Of a stretch of DNA of 64,000 nucleotides, positions 1-11,269 are shown piece by piece; within the stretch, counting starts at the first letter, position 1; every line of letters starts with the position of its first letter. This stretch comes from Triatoma infestans (taxonomy: Eukaryota > Arthropoda > Insecta > Hemiptera > Reduviidae). Both the position numbers and the translations under genes were made by a program. The stretch covers positions 1-64,000 of the forward strand of contig JAAEAF010003436.1 of NCBI GenBank assembly GCA_011037195.1. The letters run 5' to 3'. The notes beneath the pieces were generated by a model that saw only the letters and a program-made list of their open reading frames with translations, had not been told where the DNA came from and did not search any database.

Positions 1-467
1 TTACATATCAATTTACTTACATGTTCTCTTATATTAACCCTGCTTCTTTTTCACATTTATTTCTTACTTGTACAAACTTTTCACTGTCTATAAATTTTGC
101 ATTGCCTTTCTTTAAAATTCATCCATTAATTGCCTTTCCTTAAAATTTATCTAATCTTATTAGTACAGTTTACTCCTGAAATAACTTATCCTCCCCCCCC
201 TCCAATGAAAATGACTTGATAAAACACTGAGCTTGCGTAACAATCGTCTTAAAATTTAGTTATAAAGTATTCTTCAAAACAAGCTATTTATTACACACTA
301 TTTTCTAATGTCTAATCACAATTTATAATAATTTCACTTTGTCATGAAACACACACATGTAGTTAACATAACCTTATAACCTTCCCACATATATACAACC
401 AACAAGTGTGAGTCTACAGAAACATTTCGTTGAAGTGAACTGTCTACACGAACTTGGTGAATTTGCT

Positions 468-497
468 CTGACGATGGATGAATATCCGAAAACGGTC
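468..497 (+). ncRNA. Hammerhead-ribozyme-like motif, family H1 copy a
   Basis: CTGACGA, one T, a GGAT/ATCC stem closed by GAAT, then GAAA, ACGGTC. This matches the CUGANGA ... GAAA ... UH layout of a hammerhead core, with one extra base before stem II. Ribozyme activity is an inference. Confidence 0.4.
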
Positions 498-553
498 AGG
501 AACAAAACCAATATGCATGCTACGAAGGATAAAACACCTGATGTTATAATAAT

Positions 554-793
554 TCCATTTTGTCAGGGAGGGGAATAGGTAAGAGGTTGGCGTACTGGAC
601 TCCATGCGGAGAACCCGGGTTCGAGTCCAGCTGTGCTGCCCATAGATTTTTTCTATGAGCATACTGTCCGGTGATGGACAGTGTTGTCTGTACCGAGAGA
701 ACACTCAGCATTGCACTAAGAAGGCTCCGGGCGCCAATCACCTAGATTTGACGCGCCTTAAATTATATATATAAAAAAAAATCCATTTTGTCA
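554..793 (+). mobile_element. tRNA-derived SINE, family 1, copy 1
   Basis: Body 566-781, flanked by a perfect 12-bp target-site duplication (TCCATTTTGTCA at 554-565 and 782-793). The head resembles a tRNA: an A-box-like stretch near 574-590 and a B box GGTTCGAGTCC. The tail carries GGCGCCAATCACC, then GACGCGCC, TTAAATT and an A-rich end. It is inserted in the second unit of a tandem repeat that bears the hammerhead-like motif. Confidence 0.88.
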
Positions 794-914
794 TTAAACA
801 CACACACAATGGTAACATACCCTTATAACCACCCGCACATATAAACTATAAGTGTCCAGTAAAACGAAAACATTGCATTTGATGTGAACTCTGCACGAAA
901 TTGATAGATTTACT

Positions 915-944
915 CTGACGATAGATGAAAATCCAAAACCGATC
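915..944 (+). ncRNA. Hammerhead-ribozyme-like motif, family H1 copy b (decayed)
   Basis: CTGACGA, T, AGAT-GAAA-ATCC, then AAAACCGATC. The G of the GAAA box is lost and stem II has a mismatch. Second unit of the same tandem pair as 468-497. Confidence 0.3.
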
Positions 945-1000
945 AGAAACAAAATAAATATATATGCTTCGAAGGATAAAATACCAAATATATATATATA

Positions 1001-2375
1001 ACTATGTACAATAATAATAAATATATAGAAGTGCTAATGTACATTAACATTATCACCTTCCTACGTTGATCTATTCGAGATAATTACTTACTGTACTTCT
1101 TTCTTTGTACGATAATTCTTCCTCATCGAATTGACTGTTATTTTCATCTTCATGGTTTCTATCTCAGGATGACCTGGTTGGTTGAATAATTGCTGAGACT
1201 TCCTCTGTATTGCTTGCCAAAATTTTTTGTTTATTTTTGTAAGAATATTCAAGTTATAAAACTAAATTTTATTTCTTAAAATGTTATTCAAATTGTTGTA
1301 CGGCTATGGCCAGAGGAGTTTTTTTAAGAAATAAATACTTCTTGTTGCTCTACGTAAAATAATATAATGATATAATAATAATAATAACTCTCTCTTCACT
1401 TCAGTCTCAACGTTCTCAACGTTCATTCCTCTCCTACCCTTAAGATATCTTTATGTCTTATTTTATCTTATTGTCAATATCATTTTATTTAATTTCTTCT
1501 GGTAATATTTCTTTAATTTCAATTTTTTTTTTTTTTATATATATAAATCTATGAACTTTTCATAACTATTATAGTTGTGTACAATAATGTATTTTATTCA
1601 ATAAATTTTTACAGAGCTATTGAAGAAGGGCCCCAATGGTACCCCAAACGTAGAGCAACAAAGAAATTTTTATTTCTTGATGATTTTATGATCTAACTTA
1701 AATGTTAATTAGGCAAAGCAAGCTTTGTTCCATTCGTTGGGCACCATTTGTCTATTTTTCAAATGAGACGTATCTCTTTGCTTCGTTAGTTCTGCTTGTA
1801 TTGCTTGAATATCTGCAACTATATTTTCTTTAGAGACACCTGCCTTGCAAAAATAGATACATCATCATAATCCTTAAAAAAAAACCTTAGGCCTTTTTTG
1901 TAATAATTTCTTTCTATTCTCTTTCTTCGCTTGCTATTTTCCGTTTTCCTTGAAATAAGTACTGAGCATTTCACATTTTTCTTCTGAAATAACGTTTAAA
2001 CGTATTTTTCTTCTAATCTTAATATAAATTAGTTACGTTAATAAATTAATTATCAAGCTGTCCTTGTATATCGTAACACAATGTAATTCTTAATAAAACA
2101 TTCCTTATTTGGCAACATGCATGTGTGTGTATGTGTATAGGCAGGATTGCTAAGCTGTGAAATAAAGCTACACTGCTAATTTTGATACTCGATCTTATCT
2201 TAGATGGTAGATGGTATCAACATATTTATGTTTGCACTAATCCCTCTTTATTCACCGTGCCTGATCGATAGGCGGATTTAAAGTTTGTCTGAAAAAATAA
2301 GCATTATATTATTTTTTTTTTAAATTTGCATTTTTTTCATAAGATTTTTATTTAATTTATACTTTCTATTTTCAG
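1001..2375. other. AT-rich stretch upstream of OBP-D, nothing certain
   Basis: No exon with family exon lengths and phases was found. A minus-strand open stretch 1693-1850 (ending PNEWNKACFA and TAA) has no recognisable domain. Homopolymer T/A runs are frequent. Positions 1-334 are similar AT-rich sequence with no feature. Confidence 0.5.
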
Positions 2376-5286
2376 TGCATGTTGGATTGCTTTGCAACAG
2401 GAATGGGTTTCGTGAGTATTATCATGTTCAGATCAAAATGAAATTTTATTGCCATATTAAAAGATATTAAATTAAATAAACATTCATAAAGCAAACATAT
2501 AATACCAGAAATGATTTTTTTTTTCAAAATTAATCTATGATATAAAATATTGGATATTCTAATTTGTAAATTCTAAATATGGAAATTTTAAGTTTAGCAT
2601 ACAAAGTTGATTACTATAATCTCATTTGTTTAGCTTCGATCCTATTTTCATGGTTTGAACATTAATGATGAGTTTAATCTTAGTGCGGGCATAAGATTGT
2701 TTGGACTCTTGATTAAATAATAAACTTTGATGACAAGGTATTTTGCTCAGAATGCATGGATACCTGAAATAAATATTGTCACGTAGTGAGGAGAAACTCA
2801 TTCCACGAAAATGGAATATTAAGGTTCGGTCAGGAAAAAACCTATGGCGCAACAGCCCATGAAGGGCCAAGGCTTGCCAGACGGCGACTTTTGTAGTTGA
2901 GCACGCCACGGTTATTTCGCAGTTCAGTTCTGTCCTTCGCTAACTAGGTTCCCACCTTTACCTGCAGCTTCCCAATTTTACTCACAATACTGAGCTTTGC
3001 CTCACGGGAACCGAATCCTGAATTCTAGTACCAAATGCTAGTGCGCTAGGCACTAGACCATCGCGTGAGGGTAGAAAAATAAACAGCCATAAATTTCCAA
3101 AGTTTCGACAAATATTTGTGTTAAATATTTAACAAAATTTGAATACTCAAAGGTTGCTAATGTATACCTACTTGGTGATATTATTTGTCTAACTAAGTTG
3201 TGTTTAATTGATATTATGTCGTTAAAATCAACTGTACAAATAGTTTTTTGTTTTGAAGTTATCGCCTTTAACAAAATAAGCAAAATGATGGTTGGCAAAC
3301 GCCAAACTGAAAACCTTTTTAACTTTGAAACAGTTTATATTTACACTCGACGTTTCGGACACCTTTGGTGTCATTTAACTCGTCTACCTCTCCCTGACAA
3401 TTCTTGAAGAGGAACGTCAAAGGCTATAGCTCCTAGGCTTTTATCATCTTAAGTTTTGAATATGTGGATGGGTCCGCAATACTGCATAACATTAGTATTT
3501 TATCCGTCGTAGCATGCTATTTCTTTTGTTCCTGACCGGTTTCGGATTTTCATCCATTGTCAGAGCAAATTCACCAACATCAGGCATTTTATCCGTCGTA
3601 GCATGCAAATTGATTTTGTTCCTGACCGGTTTCGGATTTTCATCCATCGTCAGAGCGTTCATCTCAACGTAATTGCTATAGAAAAATAATAGCTAAAAAA
3701 GGGTAAAAATTTGCGACAAGCCTTAGTTAGTGTTAGACGCGAAAAATATGGCAAATATCTACTTTAAAATTGTTTTCATTTTACGTTCATTCACCAATGG
3801 AGAAGGTTCAAAATAAACTTTTAAATGTAAAATAAATGTTTATTTAGAATTTTATGACTTGACACTAAACTTGAACTGCCAAAACTGATGTGTGACCCGT
3901 ACCTGGGTCTCACCAAAATTATTTGGGTCACATGGCAGTCAACCTGTATTATAATATTTAATAAAATTGTGATATAATGTTATTTTTAATGCTTCCATTT
4001 TCACTTCACTTAAGGCATATAATATAATAAACAGGTGAAAAATAAGAAAGTTGACTGGGAAATGGTTAAATTAGAGCAAAGCATTTATCATTTTGATAAG
4101 AATGAACAAGAAAAAGCCTTACGAAATGTGGAAAATTGTAGAAAATCTGGTTGGTTAATAATATATTAAAATACTAATTCACATTGTATAGAACTAATTC
4201 TTTGTAACTCATAATAAAATTTATATTTTCAGTTCAGGATGTAGATATTTCTTGTGAAACTAGCTATCAGTTAGGTAAATGTTTACAAGAAGAATCAAGA
4301 AAGGTATTATTATTAAAAGTAAAAGTAAAGTAATGCCTATTTATTCAGGCGGGCTTAACGTCCAACTACCAAATTTGGTGTCGTGGACGGGTGCGAAAGC
4401 ACTTACTTTATTAATAACATTTTTTAAACAAATATAAAATTTAGTTATACGCTAGACTCGAACTGGGGTCCTCCCACTTACAAGTCCATGCTCATAACCA
4501 CTACACCAACACCCGCCTGAATTATTATTATTCATACTTGTATTTTTGAATGGATGTTGTGAACTAGATGAGTTAATTTTTGTTTCAGGGATATAACTGA
4601 AAATCCTAGTTCTTTTTATTTTTGAACATAGTTGGTATATACAAAATATGTTTACAAGTAAATTTAAAAGTATATATATATATTTATTGAATATGTAGAT
4701 GGATCAGCAATGATGGATATCTGGAAATTTATCCTTCGTAGCCTGCTTATTTTTGTTGTTCCTTACCGGTTTCGAACTCACATCCAACGACAGAGTAAGG
4801 TTTTCAAACTTTATTGCATTTCTTATGAGAGCGGAGGTTCATTTTTTTGCCTCATTTTATCGAGCCGGCACAACCAGGTTTTGACAGGAACGAGAGAATG
4901 TTTTAGATATTCATTCATCACATCATAAGGCTACAAAGCTGAGAAGATTATGGTTGTGATTCGTGTATGCACGAGCGGTGATTCTATGTGAACATCCATC
5001 ACGTAGGATATGCAAATATAGGAGATATATGTTGGAAATAACTGAAGCCAAATCTTTAAGCGACTTAAAAGATCTTTTGTGGCTCCTTTTGTTAACTATG
5101 TGTACAGCTGGCACTAAAGTATAGCAGTGTACAGGTGGAAGTGAGTGGCTGTATGGTGCTAGCTTGTTTTAAAAACCAAAACCCAACCTACGTCTTGGTG
5201 GCATTAAAAGTTAAAATTAAGAAGTAATGAATTTACATGTTTTTCTATTTTCTTTTTAGGCGAAATCTGAAGATCTTCCTCAATAG
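2376..5286 (+). CDS. Odorant-binding protein OBP-D, 3' part (four exons)
   Basis: Secreted carrier of small hydrophobic ligands, PBP/GOBP family; the 5' exons are not found in the window. Exons read from the sequence: 2376-2411, 4035-4149, 4233-4303 and 5260-5286, all with AG acceptors and GT donors. The 36-bp exon encodes CMLDCFATGMGF (C2-X3-C3). The 115-bp exon encodes 38 residues with the family Trp at its position 8 and C4 in VENC. The third has C5-X8-C6 (CETSYQLGKC). The last encodes AKSEDLPQ and TAG. Exon lengths and phases match OBP-A, B and C. AATAAA signals follow at 5351 and 5384. Signal-peptide and C1 exons were searched for in 1-2375 and not recognised; they may lie before the window. 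The last intron carries a SINE and a hammerhead-like repeat. The gene is convergent with OBP-A. Confidence 0.86.
2839..3069 (-). mobile_element. tRNA-derived SINE, family 2, copy 1
   Basis: The minus strand starts CCTCACGCGATGGTCTAGTG (A-box-like) and continues to GGATTCGGTTCCCG (B-box-like). It ends CCTTGGCCCTTCATGGGC, TGTTGCGCCATAGG. About 230 bp. It shares body and both ends with the copy at 33.2 kb but not with family 1. No convincing target-site duplication. Confidence 0.72.
3534..3653 (-). ncRNA. Two tandem hammerhead-like motifs, family H1 copies c and d
   Basis: On the minus strand the motif at 3624-3653 has CTGACGA, T, GGAT-GAAA-ATCC, GAAACCGGTC with every core position intact. The one at 3534-3563 differs only by CTGACAA. 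They are 90 bp apart in the same orientation, separated by GCATGCTACGACGGATAAAA. Confidence 0.45.
4318..4518 (-). mobile_element. tRNA-derived SINE, family 3 (OBP-D last intron)
   Basis: The minus strand begins AGGCGGGTGTTGGTGTAGTG, has B-box-like CAGTTCGAGTCTAG, and ends with GTTAAGCCCGCC, AATAAATAGG, CATTACTTTACTTTTAC. Flanking ATTATTATTA occurs on both sides and may be the target-site duplication. A broken relative of its tail is at 24.92-24.98 kb. Confidence 0.65.
4764..4793 (-). ncRNA. Hammerhead-like motif, family H1 copy e (decayed)
   Basis: The minus strand reads CTGTCGTTGGATGTGAGTTC and then GAAACCGGTA. The 5' core box and stem II are damaged but the GAAACCGGT box and the following AGGAAC are kept. 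It lies in the last intron of OBP-D. Confidence 0.3.
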
Positions 5287-5399
5287 AAATTATGGTTACA
5301 ATCTCTCAGCATATCGGCTTAGATGAACAGTAGTGCAAGAAGATAAAGGAAATAAATTTTCCTAAGTGAATACTATCAATAATAATAAAACATTTTTAT

Positions 5400-6840
5400 A
5401 TGTCTTTTTATATTAAATACAGACAAATTAAACCTTTCTCTTAATCAAAACCAACTTTTCTGAGCCAAATCAATCCTTTTTTTAATCAAATTAAACCTTT
5501 CCCCATACATTATACAACCAAAAAAAAGGTTCAATTTATTTTTTAAAAAATGTTTAATTTTATTGAAAAAAGGTTTAATAAAATTGAAAATTTGGTTTTA
5601 ATTTTGAAAGAAGGTTTACTTTGATTGATTAATTACTGAAAACAAATTAATTTGTTTGAAAAAAGATGTCATTTGACTGAAAATGACCATGTTATGAAAA
5701 TGAAAATAATTTAATTAATAAAAAAGTAATTTTACTAATTGATTGTTGTGGTGCTTTTACTCCACTTTAACCACTTTTTGACTAATTATTTCATTTCGTT
5801 AAAAGATTTGTGACCTCTCTATCGATTTTTATCCCTGTGGTACTTTACCATCAGCGCACTAAATTATTCAATTTGGTTTGGGGACATTTATTTTTCAATA
5901 ACACATGTCTTTAGTTTTTGAATTCATCTCCTCTACGGTGTAGTTTCTCACACTAGAATGCAGTGCATCCACACTAGCGTGTGGTTTTGTCTCTGATGCT
6001 TTCAATTATTTTTTTGGATGTCAAAGGCGTTTTTACTCGGCCTGGTGGCTTTCTACTTTAAAACAATTACCTACCATCTTTCAAATAATCTCAAAATTTA
6101 TACAATTGTTAGAAATTATCAATCAGAAGGCTTGGGTTATATCTCACTATTGCTTCAATTAAAAAAATTTAGAACAATAAATAATGGATGTCCTCTAGGG
6201 AGCTGTTGCGGATCTGGATTTTGATAATTTTGTAAGACTATTTATTTATGTAAAACTCGCCCAATCGCTTTTTCAGAAGACTCTGAGGTACTGACAGAAA
6301 GACCGAAAAGTACTGAATTAGAATTGGTAGCTAATGTGTTACAAAATTAAATAAAATACAAAAATTTAACTATAAGAAAAGTAAATCATTAATTATCTCG
6401 AGGAAAAGCGTGCATCAACTAATAAAACTAGTGTTAAATAAACAAGCCATCAGAAAGAGGTCAAAGTAAAAGATCCTGGGAATCATGTAAAAATATTACG
6501 AGTAAATTTCCCAAATTCTAAATAATATATTTGGATTGAGTAAAATGAAGTGGATTTTAGCAAGTATTATGAGTAATGTAGATGGAGCAATATTATTATT
6601 GCTATCCTTTGCTGCACCAATGTGGATTTCAGCATGAGAAATAAAAATTAATCCGTGTGCCAAGAAGTATTGCTCTAAGAATTATTAAATCATAAAGGAA
6701 CGTTTGTGATAGTTGCTTTTAGACAAGTATTGTCAAATACTAGATTAAAAAAAAAAGATTTAAAAATAAAAAAAATTGCTAGTTTTTATCTTCTGTGTGA
6801 AGGCTATAGTTATAGAACAGTCTAGTGGAGATGAATTCAA
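5400..6840. other. Intergenic, nothing recognised
   Basis: Highly AT-rich, with repeated AAACCTTT/AAAGGTTTAA-type words near 5425-5620 suggesting a decayed local array. No gene. Confidence 0.5.
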
Positions 6841-6963
6841 AGACTTATCCAATATAGTTTTGGAGAAGTATATGTTCATAACCAAATTGAATAATTTGGT
6901 GCGCTGATAGTTAAACTAGCACAGAGTTTTACAATAAAAGCAGATAGAGAGCGTACAAATCTT

Positions 6964-7200
6964 TTGACGAAATGGAATAATTGGTCAAAAATATTGACAC
7001 GAATCAGGAAAAAAGTAATCAAATTGAAGCTTTTTGGTAACTCTATTAAAATTTTGCAAGTTAAAGCTCATAAAGGAAAAGAAAGGAATGAATTAGCCAT
7101 TTTAAATGCAAAAGAAGATGCATTAAATTTCTGTCTTTCGATAGAATGTAATAAATATACAACCATACATTTAAAACGCACCGTTAATAAAAACTCTTGA
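6964..7200 (+). pseudogene. LINE RNase H relic
   Basis: The reading frame contains KILQVKAHKGKERNELAILN, followed by KEDALNF. This matches the end of the RNase H domain of non-LTR retrotransposons (V-K-A-H-x-G, x-N-E-x-A, N-A-K). Neither RT nor the rest of RNase H is readable nearby. It is a short decayed fragment, so the LINE clade is not assignable. Confidence 0.55.
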
Positions 7201-9633
7201 GTTATGAGAATTATAACAAATACATTGCATTGCATTTAATACTTAAGAGGAATGTGTTGATTAATTTCTCTTCTTCAACCTGGATTACTGGCTGAAGATA
7301 GACATAACAACAATAGAAATTAACTCTTTTTGAAAAATTAATGAAAATTTCCTTGTTTAAAAATAAACTTGAAAAAAAAAAATTAAAAACCCACTATAAA
7401 GTAAAATAATTATTATGCATCGCTTATCCCTTGTCAGAATATTTTTTTTAATACTGGCTGAAATAATATTTTAGCTACATATCCTAATTGTAATATGATG
7501 AGCCTAGTCTTAAGTACTGTGGGGATAATAAAAAATTCCGCGCACTAGTTTGTATGAATATTAAATATCACAAACAAAAATTTAAAATAATACAGATTTA
7601 TTTAAATTTAATACAGATTAAACTAACAAAGTTAAGAGTGTATTAATTAATAAAAACACTGCATTGCTTACTTCATCTTTAACAATACAATTACAATTTT
7701 TAATATAATTTACTTAAGTTACATATTATTTTATTTCAACTTTCAGGCACTAATATTTGATTAGATGAAGCAATGTTTACACTAGTAACAGGCCAAGCTG
7801 CAAAATAATAATAAATAGGAGTTAATTTATTTTTAAAATACACAACTAACCTGGTGTAAGTGAAGTGTATTGAACTATTAATACTTTTCTGACAAGATTA
7901 CTATATTCCTGTTACCTAATCTTTATCAACTTGAAAAGATATCTTACAATTTTTAAGATAATTCTAGGAATGAATAAACTCCTTTAAATAAATTCTGAAG
8001 ACTTAGTGTATCTTGTATGGTTCTAAACAATGATTCCAAGTAACTAGTGTTTAGTCATGATGAATGTTAAATGAATGTGACTCTAAAATTACTCCTAAAT
8101 AGTTACTGGATGTGTTCTAATTACACATTTGGAGATTGTCAACACAATGTTTCCTTTAAAGCTTCCACGACTATTATCATGCAAAACACTTAGATCCTCG
8201 GTTTTGCCCATATTGCAATAAGCTTTTTCAGGGTATAGTTGACTTAATGTTAGACCAACACTGCTGGTTTGGTTTAGTATTGGTTTAGCATTAGAGATTT
8301 GAATAAACCTATTGAAATATGGGCAAAACGGTTTGGTTTATAATTAACCATTGACGTTCTCTCAACCCGAAGACCTAGTGCTTTGAAAAATAATGTTTTC
8401 CAAGCCAATCTGTAGGTAGAGAATGCTCGACACCGGTCGAATGACAAATTGATTGATTGATGCAGGCTGCCAGGAAAAAATATCTATGATGTCAAATTAG
8501 TCGTTAATCGCAACTCATTCTTGAAATTTAACGGCCAATGTTATTAATCAAAGTAAGTCAATTGTAATTAATCAAAGTATAAATCAAAAGGCATAGTAAA
8601 TCATTTTTTGACAATATTTGAACATTTAACCATCATACCTTATGATTAATGTTTAGTAATAAATCATTCGCAACAGGTCATCTGTTCTAAACCAAAAACA
8701 GCCTTTTTAACAAATAAATACATTAAAGTAGCAAGTCTTCTTATGTGGTTTAAATGGAGTCAACGTGATGTCGTGTTGGTTGGATAAGGATCAAGAAATT
8801 CGTAAGGGAATGATGCAAAATATGGGAGCAGTTTGGGATAATTTGTTTTATAAGTATATAATATATAAATTATTATTTAATAAGCACGAATTAATTTGTA
8901 GTTCTATATCTACAGTTTTCTTAAAATGATAAAAAAGAAAATACCAAGTCCGTCAAGTGAACCAAGGGTTTCGCCCAGACGTGGTCCACTAAAGGCTGAG
9001 TTTCTGCTTTTTGTGCAGTGAAATTTTGAACAGTTACTAAGCCCATCTAAATGAATAGTCAATAAATAAATGATTTATGATCAATTTTCATACTAAAAAT
9101 TAATCGATTATTCACAATTTCTTCTTATTTATTATTGTTTATAATTAAACATTCATCCAATAGCTAAACAGAATTGAAACCCAAATAATTATATCTACAG
9201 TTTTCTTAAAATGACAAAAAAGAAAATGCCAAGGGTCCTGGATTCCCGGGGAATCTTGCATAATCACATCTTTGAAGACTCTTTGAAAACTTGGTTTATT
9301 AAAATAGTTTCATTTATATGGCTAACTTATTGCATTTATATTCTTCTTCTTCATGTTTGCACTATTTATTTTTTAGTTTCGAAAGGTTTATGTGTTGCTT
9401 GATTTGAGTTTCTCTCATGAAGAATGATCAGTAATCTGTGTTTTTTAGCAACCAATGAAATTGAGCAACTACATCGATTTGGTTTATAATTTCTTGTTCT
9501 AATAGACATCAATTATTCTGAATTTAATCATAATCAATAGCGGTAGTATTTATATTATGTCCCACTTCGTTTCTAATATAATTAAGATTGTTTTATGTAT
9601 AAGCTTTGTTGAACACGATTAAAAATTTAGCCA
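7201..9633. other. Intergenic, short direct repeat only
   Basis: A 43-bp direct repeat containing TATCTACAGTTTTCTTAAAA lies at 8904-8947 and 9190-9232. Otherwise AT-rich. A weak H2-family remnant is at 8425-8490. No gene recognised. Confidence 0.5.
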
Positions 9634-11189
9634 TTACAATACCTTTTTTGATTGGTCCAAGTAACATGAATGCATAGCAAACCCAAGTTCACAGGAATCT
9701 TCAGCTTCTTCGGGTACTAAATTTTAAAAAACAAAAAAATATATAATATATATATTGTCCACATATATTTTTATTTTATAATTACTAAAATTTACTGATT
9801 CAGGTGTTTTCATAATTACCTATAGTTTTACAAGTTTTCACAATTTTCAAAGCTTGCTCCTTGTCTTCATCATTATCATATTCAATTTTATGCACTTCCT
9901 CCATAACATCCCATTGTGGTTTTTTATCTTTACCCTGTTGAATAATATGAAGTGAAAAAATATATTGTTAATCCTTCATAAAGTTAGTATTATGTTCAAG
10001 TTAGGATTTATACATACATAACCCATTTCTTCTGTATAACAGCCAAGCGCACACTGTATAGCAATAATAGAAATATATTAGTAATTCATTTCTTTTATGT
10101 TTCCCACAAAAATAGTAGCTATTTTAACAAACTGTTGTGTACCTTGAATTCCTTTGATGTTGACTCAGAAGTTTCTTCGTTTAAAAAATCTGAAAGCAAA
10201 GCTAAAAAACCAGATTTATTATTTTTTTTTTTTTGTTATTAATTTTATTTTGAAATAAAAATGAAACTTATATACTTTCGTTTACACCGTGTTTCTTGAA
10301 ACATTCAGTCATTGTTTTTTGCTCAAGCTCAGCTAATTCGGCTTTTGTTAGTCCTTTAATATCCACCTGGAAATAAAAAAAAAAAATCTTGCTAATTAGT
10401 TTTTGTTTTTTAATTTTAGAGTGATTTTTTGATTTGGTTTTGCACATAAAGAGAACTGTTAGATTCTGAAGCGTTAAGTACTATTATAGAAGTACCACAT
10501 GATCTCTTACGAGAATTTTCAAAGGTAAGAAATGCTGCCCATAGTGGTTTTAAACTGCCCTTAGAATTAGAAAGAAACATCTAAGGATTATTGTGCGTTG
10601 ATGGTTGTCTTTACTAAGAGCTTAAGTAAAATAATGTCATTTTTTAGAAAGCTATGAGAAGTTAGTGCCATTATCCGTTAAACTTCACCGCCGAAACAAG
10701 TATCAGAATTATCGAAGCATAGCGGTAAGTACAGTTATCAATGGGAAAAATTTTTGCAAACAAAATATAGTTTATACAAAAGAACAAAATAATTGTTTTG
10801 TTAAATGTTAAAAAAATGTTTTTAACTCGAAGTTGTTTTTACAGATGCTCCTGTGGCGAAAAAGAAACTTGATAACTTTTTTTCTTTAAGGATTCACCCA
10901 TTTATCAGCGCGCCTTCAACGCCGGAGGAATGTTGATGGCGTATTATTGGAGGGATAATTTTTGTACAATTAAAATTAATACAAACATGAGAAAAATGAG
11001 AACAAAACAGTCCTGGGGTCTTATTTCAAACTTAGCTGTCCGTCATATTTCACAGAGAATTAATTATAACAGAAGGAAACCAACAAAATTAACTAACTTT
11101 ATTGAAATAAGTAAACAGTGAAATAGTTAACTTACAGCAGCATTTGTAATGTAAATAATATGTGTCAGAAATAAGTAATAGAGAAACAT
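9634..11189 (-). CDS. Odorant-binding protein OBP-A (classic six-cysteine)
   Basis: Complete secreted OBP of 145 residues, expected to carry odorants or other small hydrophobic ligands in extracellular fluid. Minus-strand exons: 11136-11189 (ATG plus signal peptide MFLYYLFLTHIIYITNAA), 10276-10366, 10143-10201, 10018-10053, 9820-9934, 9634-9716 (TAA). Donors include GTAAGT and GTATGT, and all phases agree. Cysteines fall at residues 40, 69, 73, 115, 127 and 136, giving C1-X28-C2-X3-C3-X41-C4-X11-C5-X8-C6, the classic insect OBP pattern with disulfides C1-C3, C2-C5 and C4-C6. Residue 88 is a Trp conserved in all four genes here. It is closest to OBP-B, with the same CYTEEMGY segment and similar ends. 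Introns are short except the first (about 0.77 kb). Ligand and tissue of expression cannot be read from sequence. Confidence 0.93.
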
Positions 11190-11256
11190 GTTGGTACAGA
11201 TTAAGCTATTAATTTCAGAGCTGTGATCTCCAAGATTCTTCGGCCACTACACAAAC

Positions 11257-11265
11257 ACTGACTGA
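11257..11265 (-). promoter_or_regulatory. Likely initiator of OBP-A
   Basis: On the minus strand the sequence reads TTTCAGTCAGTGT, which contains the arthropod initiator core TCAGT, about 70 nt upstream of the OBP-A ATG. The same 13 nt occurs about 60 nt upstream of OBP-B, inside a longer stretch conserved between the two genes. Transcription start is inferred, not shown. Confidence 0.55.
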
Positions 11266-11269
11266 AATT

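Larger units (their letters stand above)
335..1000 (+). repeat. Two tandem ~225-bp units with hammerhead-like core
   Basis: TTTCACTTTGTCATGAAACA near 335 and CCATTTTGTCATTAAACACA near 784 each start a unit that runs through CATAACC/CATACCC, CTTATAACC, ACGAA and CTCTGACGAT to GCTACGAAGGATAAAA or a diverged version. The SINE at 566-781 is inserted at the junction; without it the units are directly adjacent. Motif cores are at 468-497 and 915-944. Confidence 0.6.

Noticed and set aside
571..640. tRNA gene (A and B boxes)
   Set aside because: The same head recurs at five other sites with a SINE body, tail and target-site duplications; no cloverleaf with a 7-bp acceptor stem could be formed.
1670..1850. 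Minus-strand open stretch as a first OBP-D exon or other gene
   Set aside because: Wrong strand for OBP-D, no cysteine pattern, no signal peptide.
2622..2909. 95-residue minus-strand ORF
   Set aside because: It overlaps the 3' end of a SINE family 2 copy and has no domain.
10465..10936. Spliced host gene on the plus strand (SEALSTIIEVPHDLLREFSK and two more exon-like pieces)
   Set aside because: The splice sites look good but the phases of the three pieces do not join into one open frame, and no domain is recognisable.
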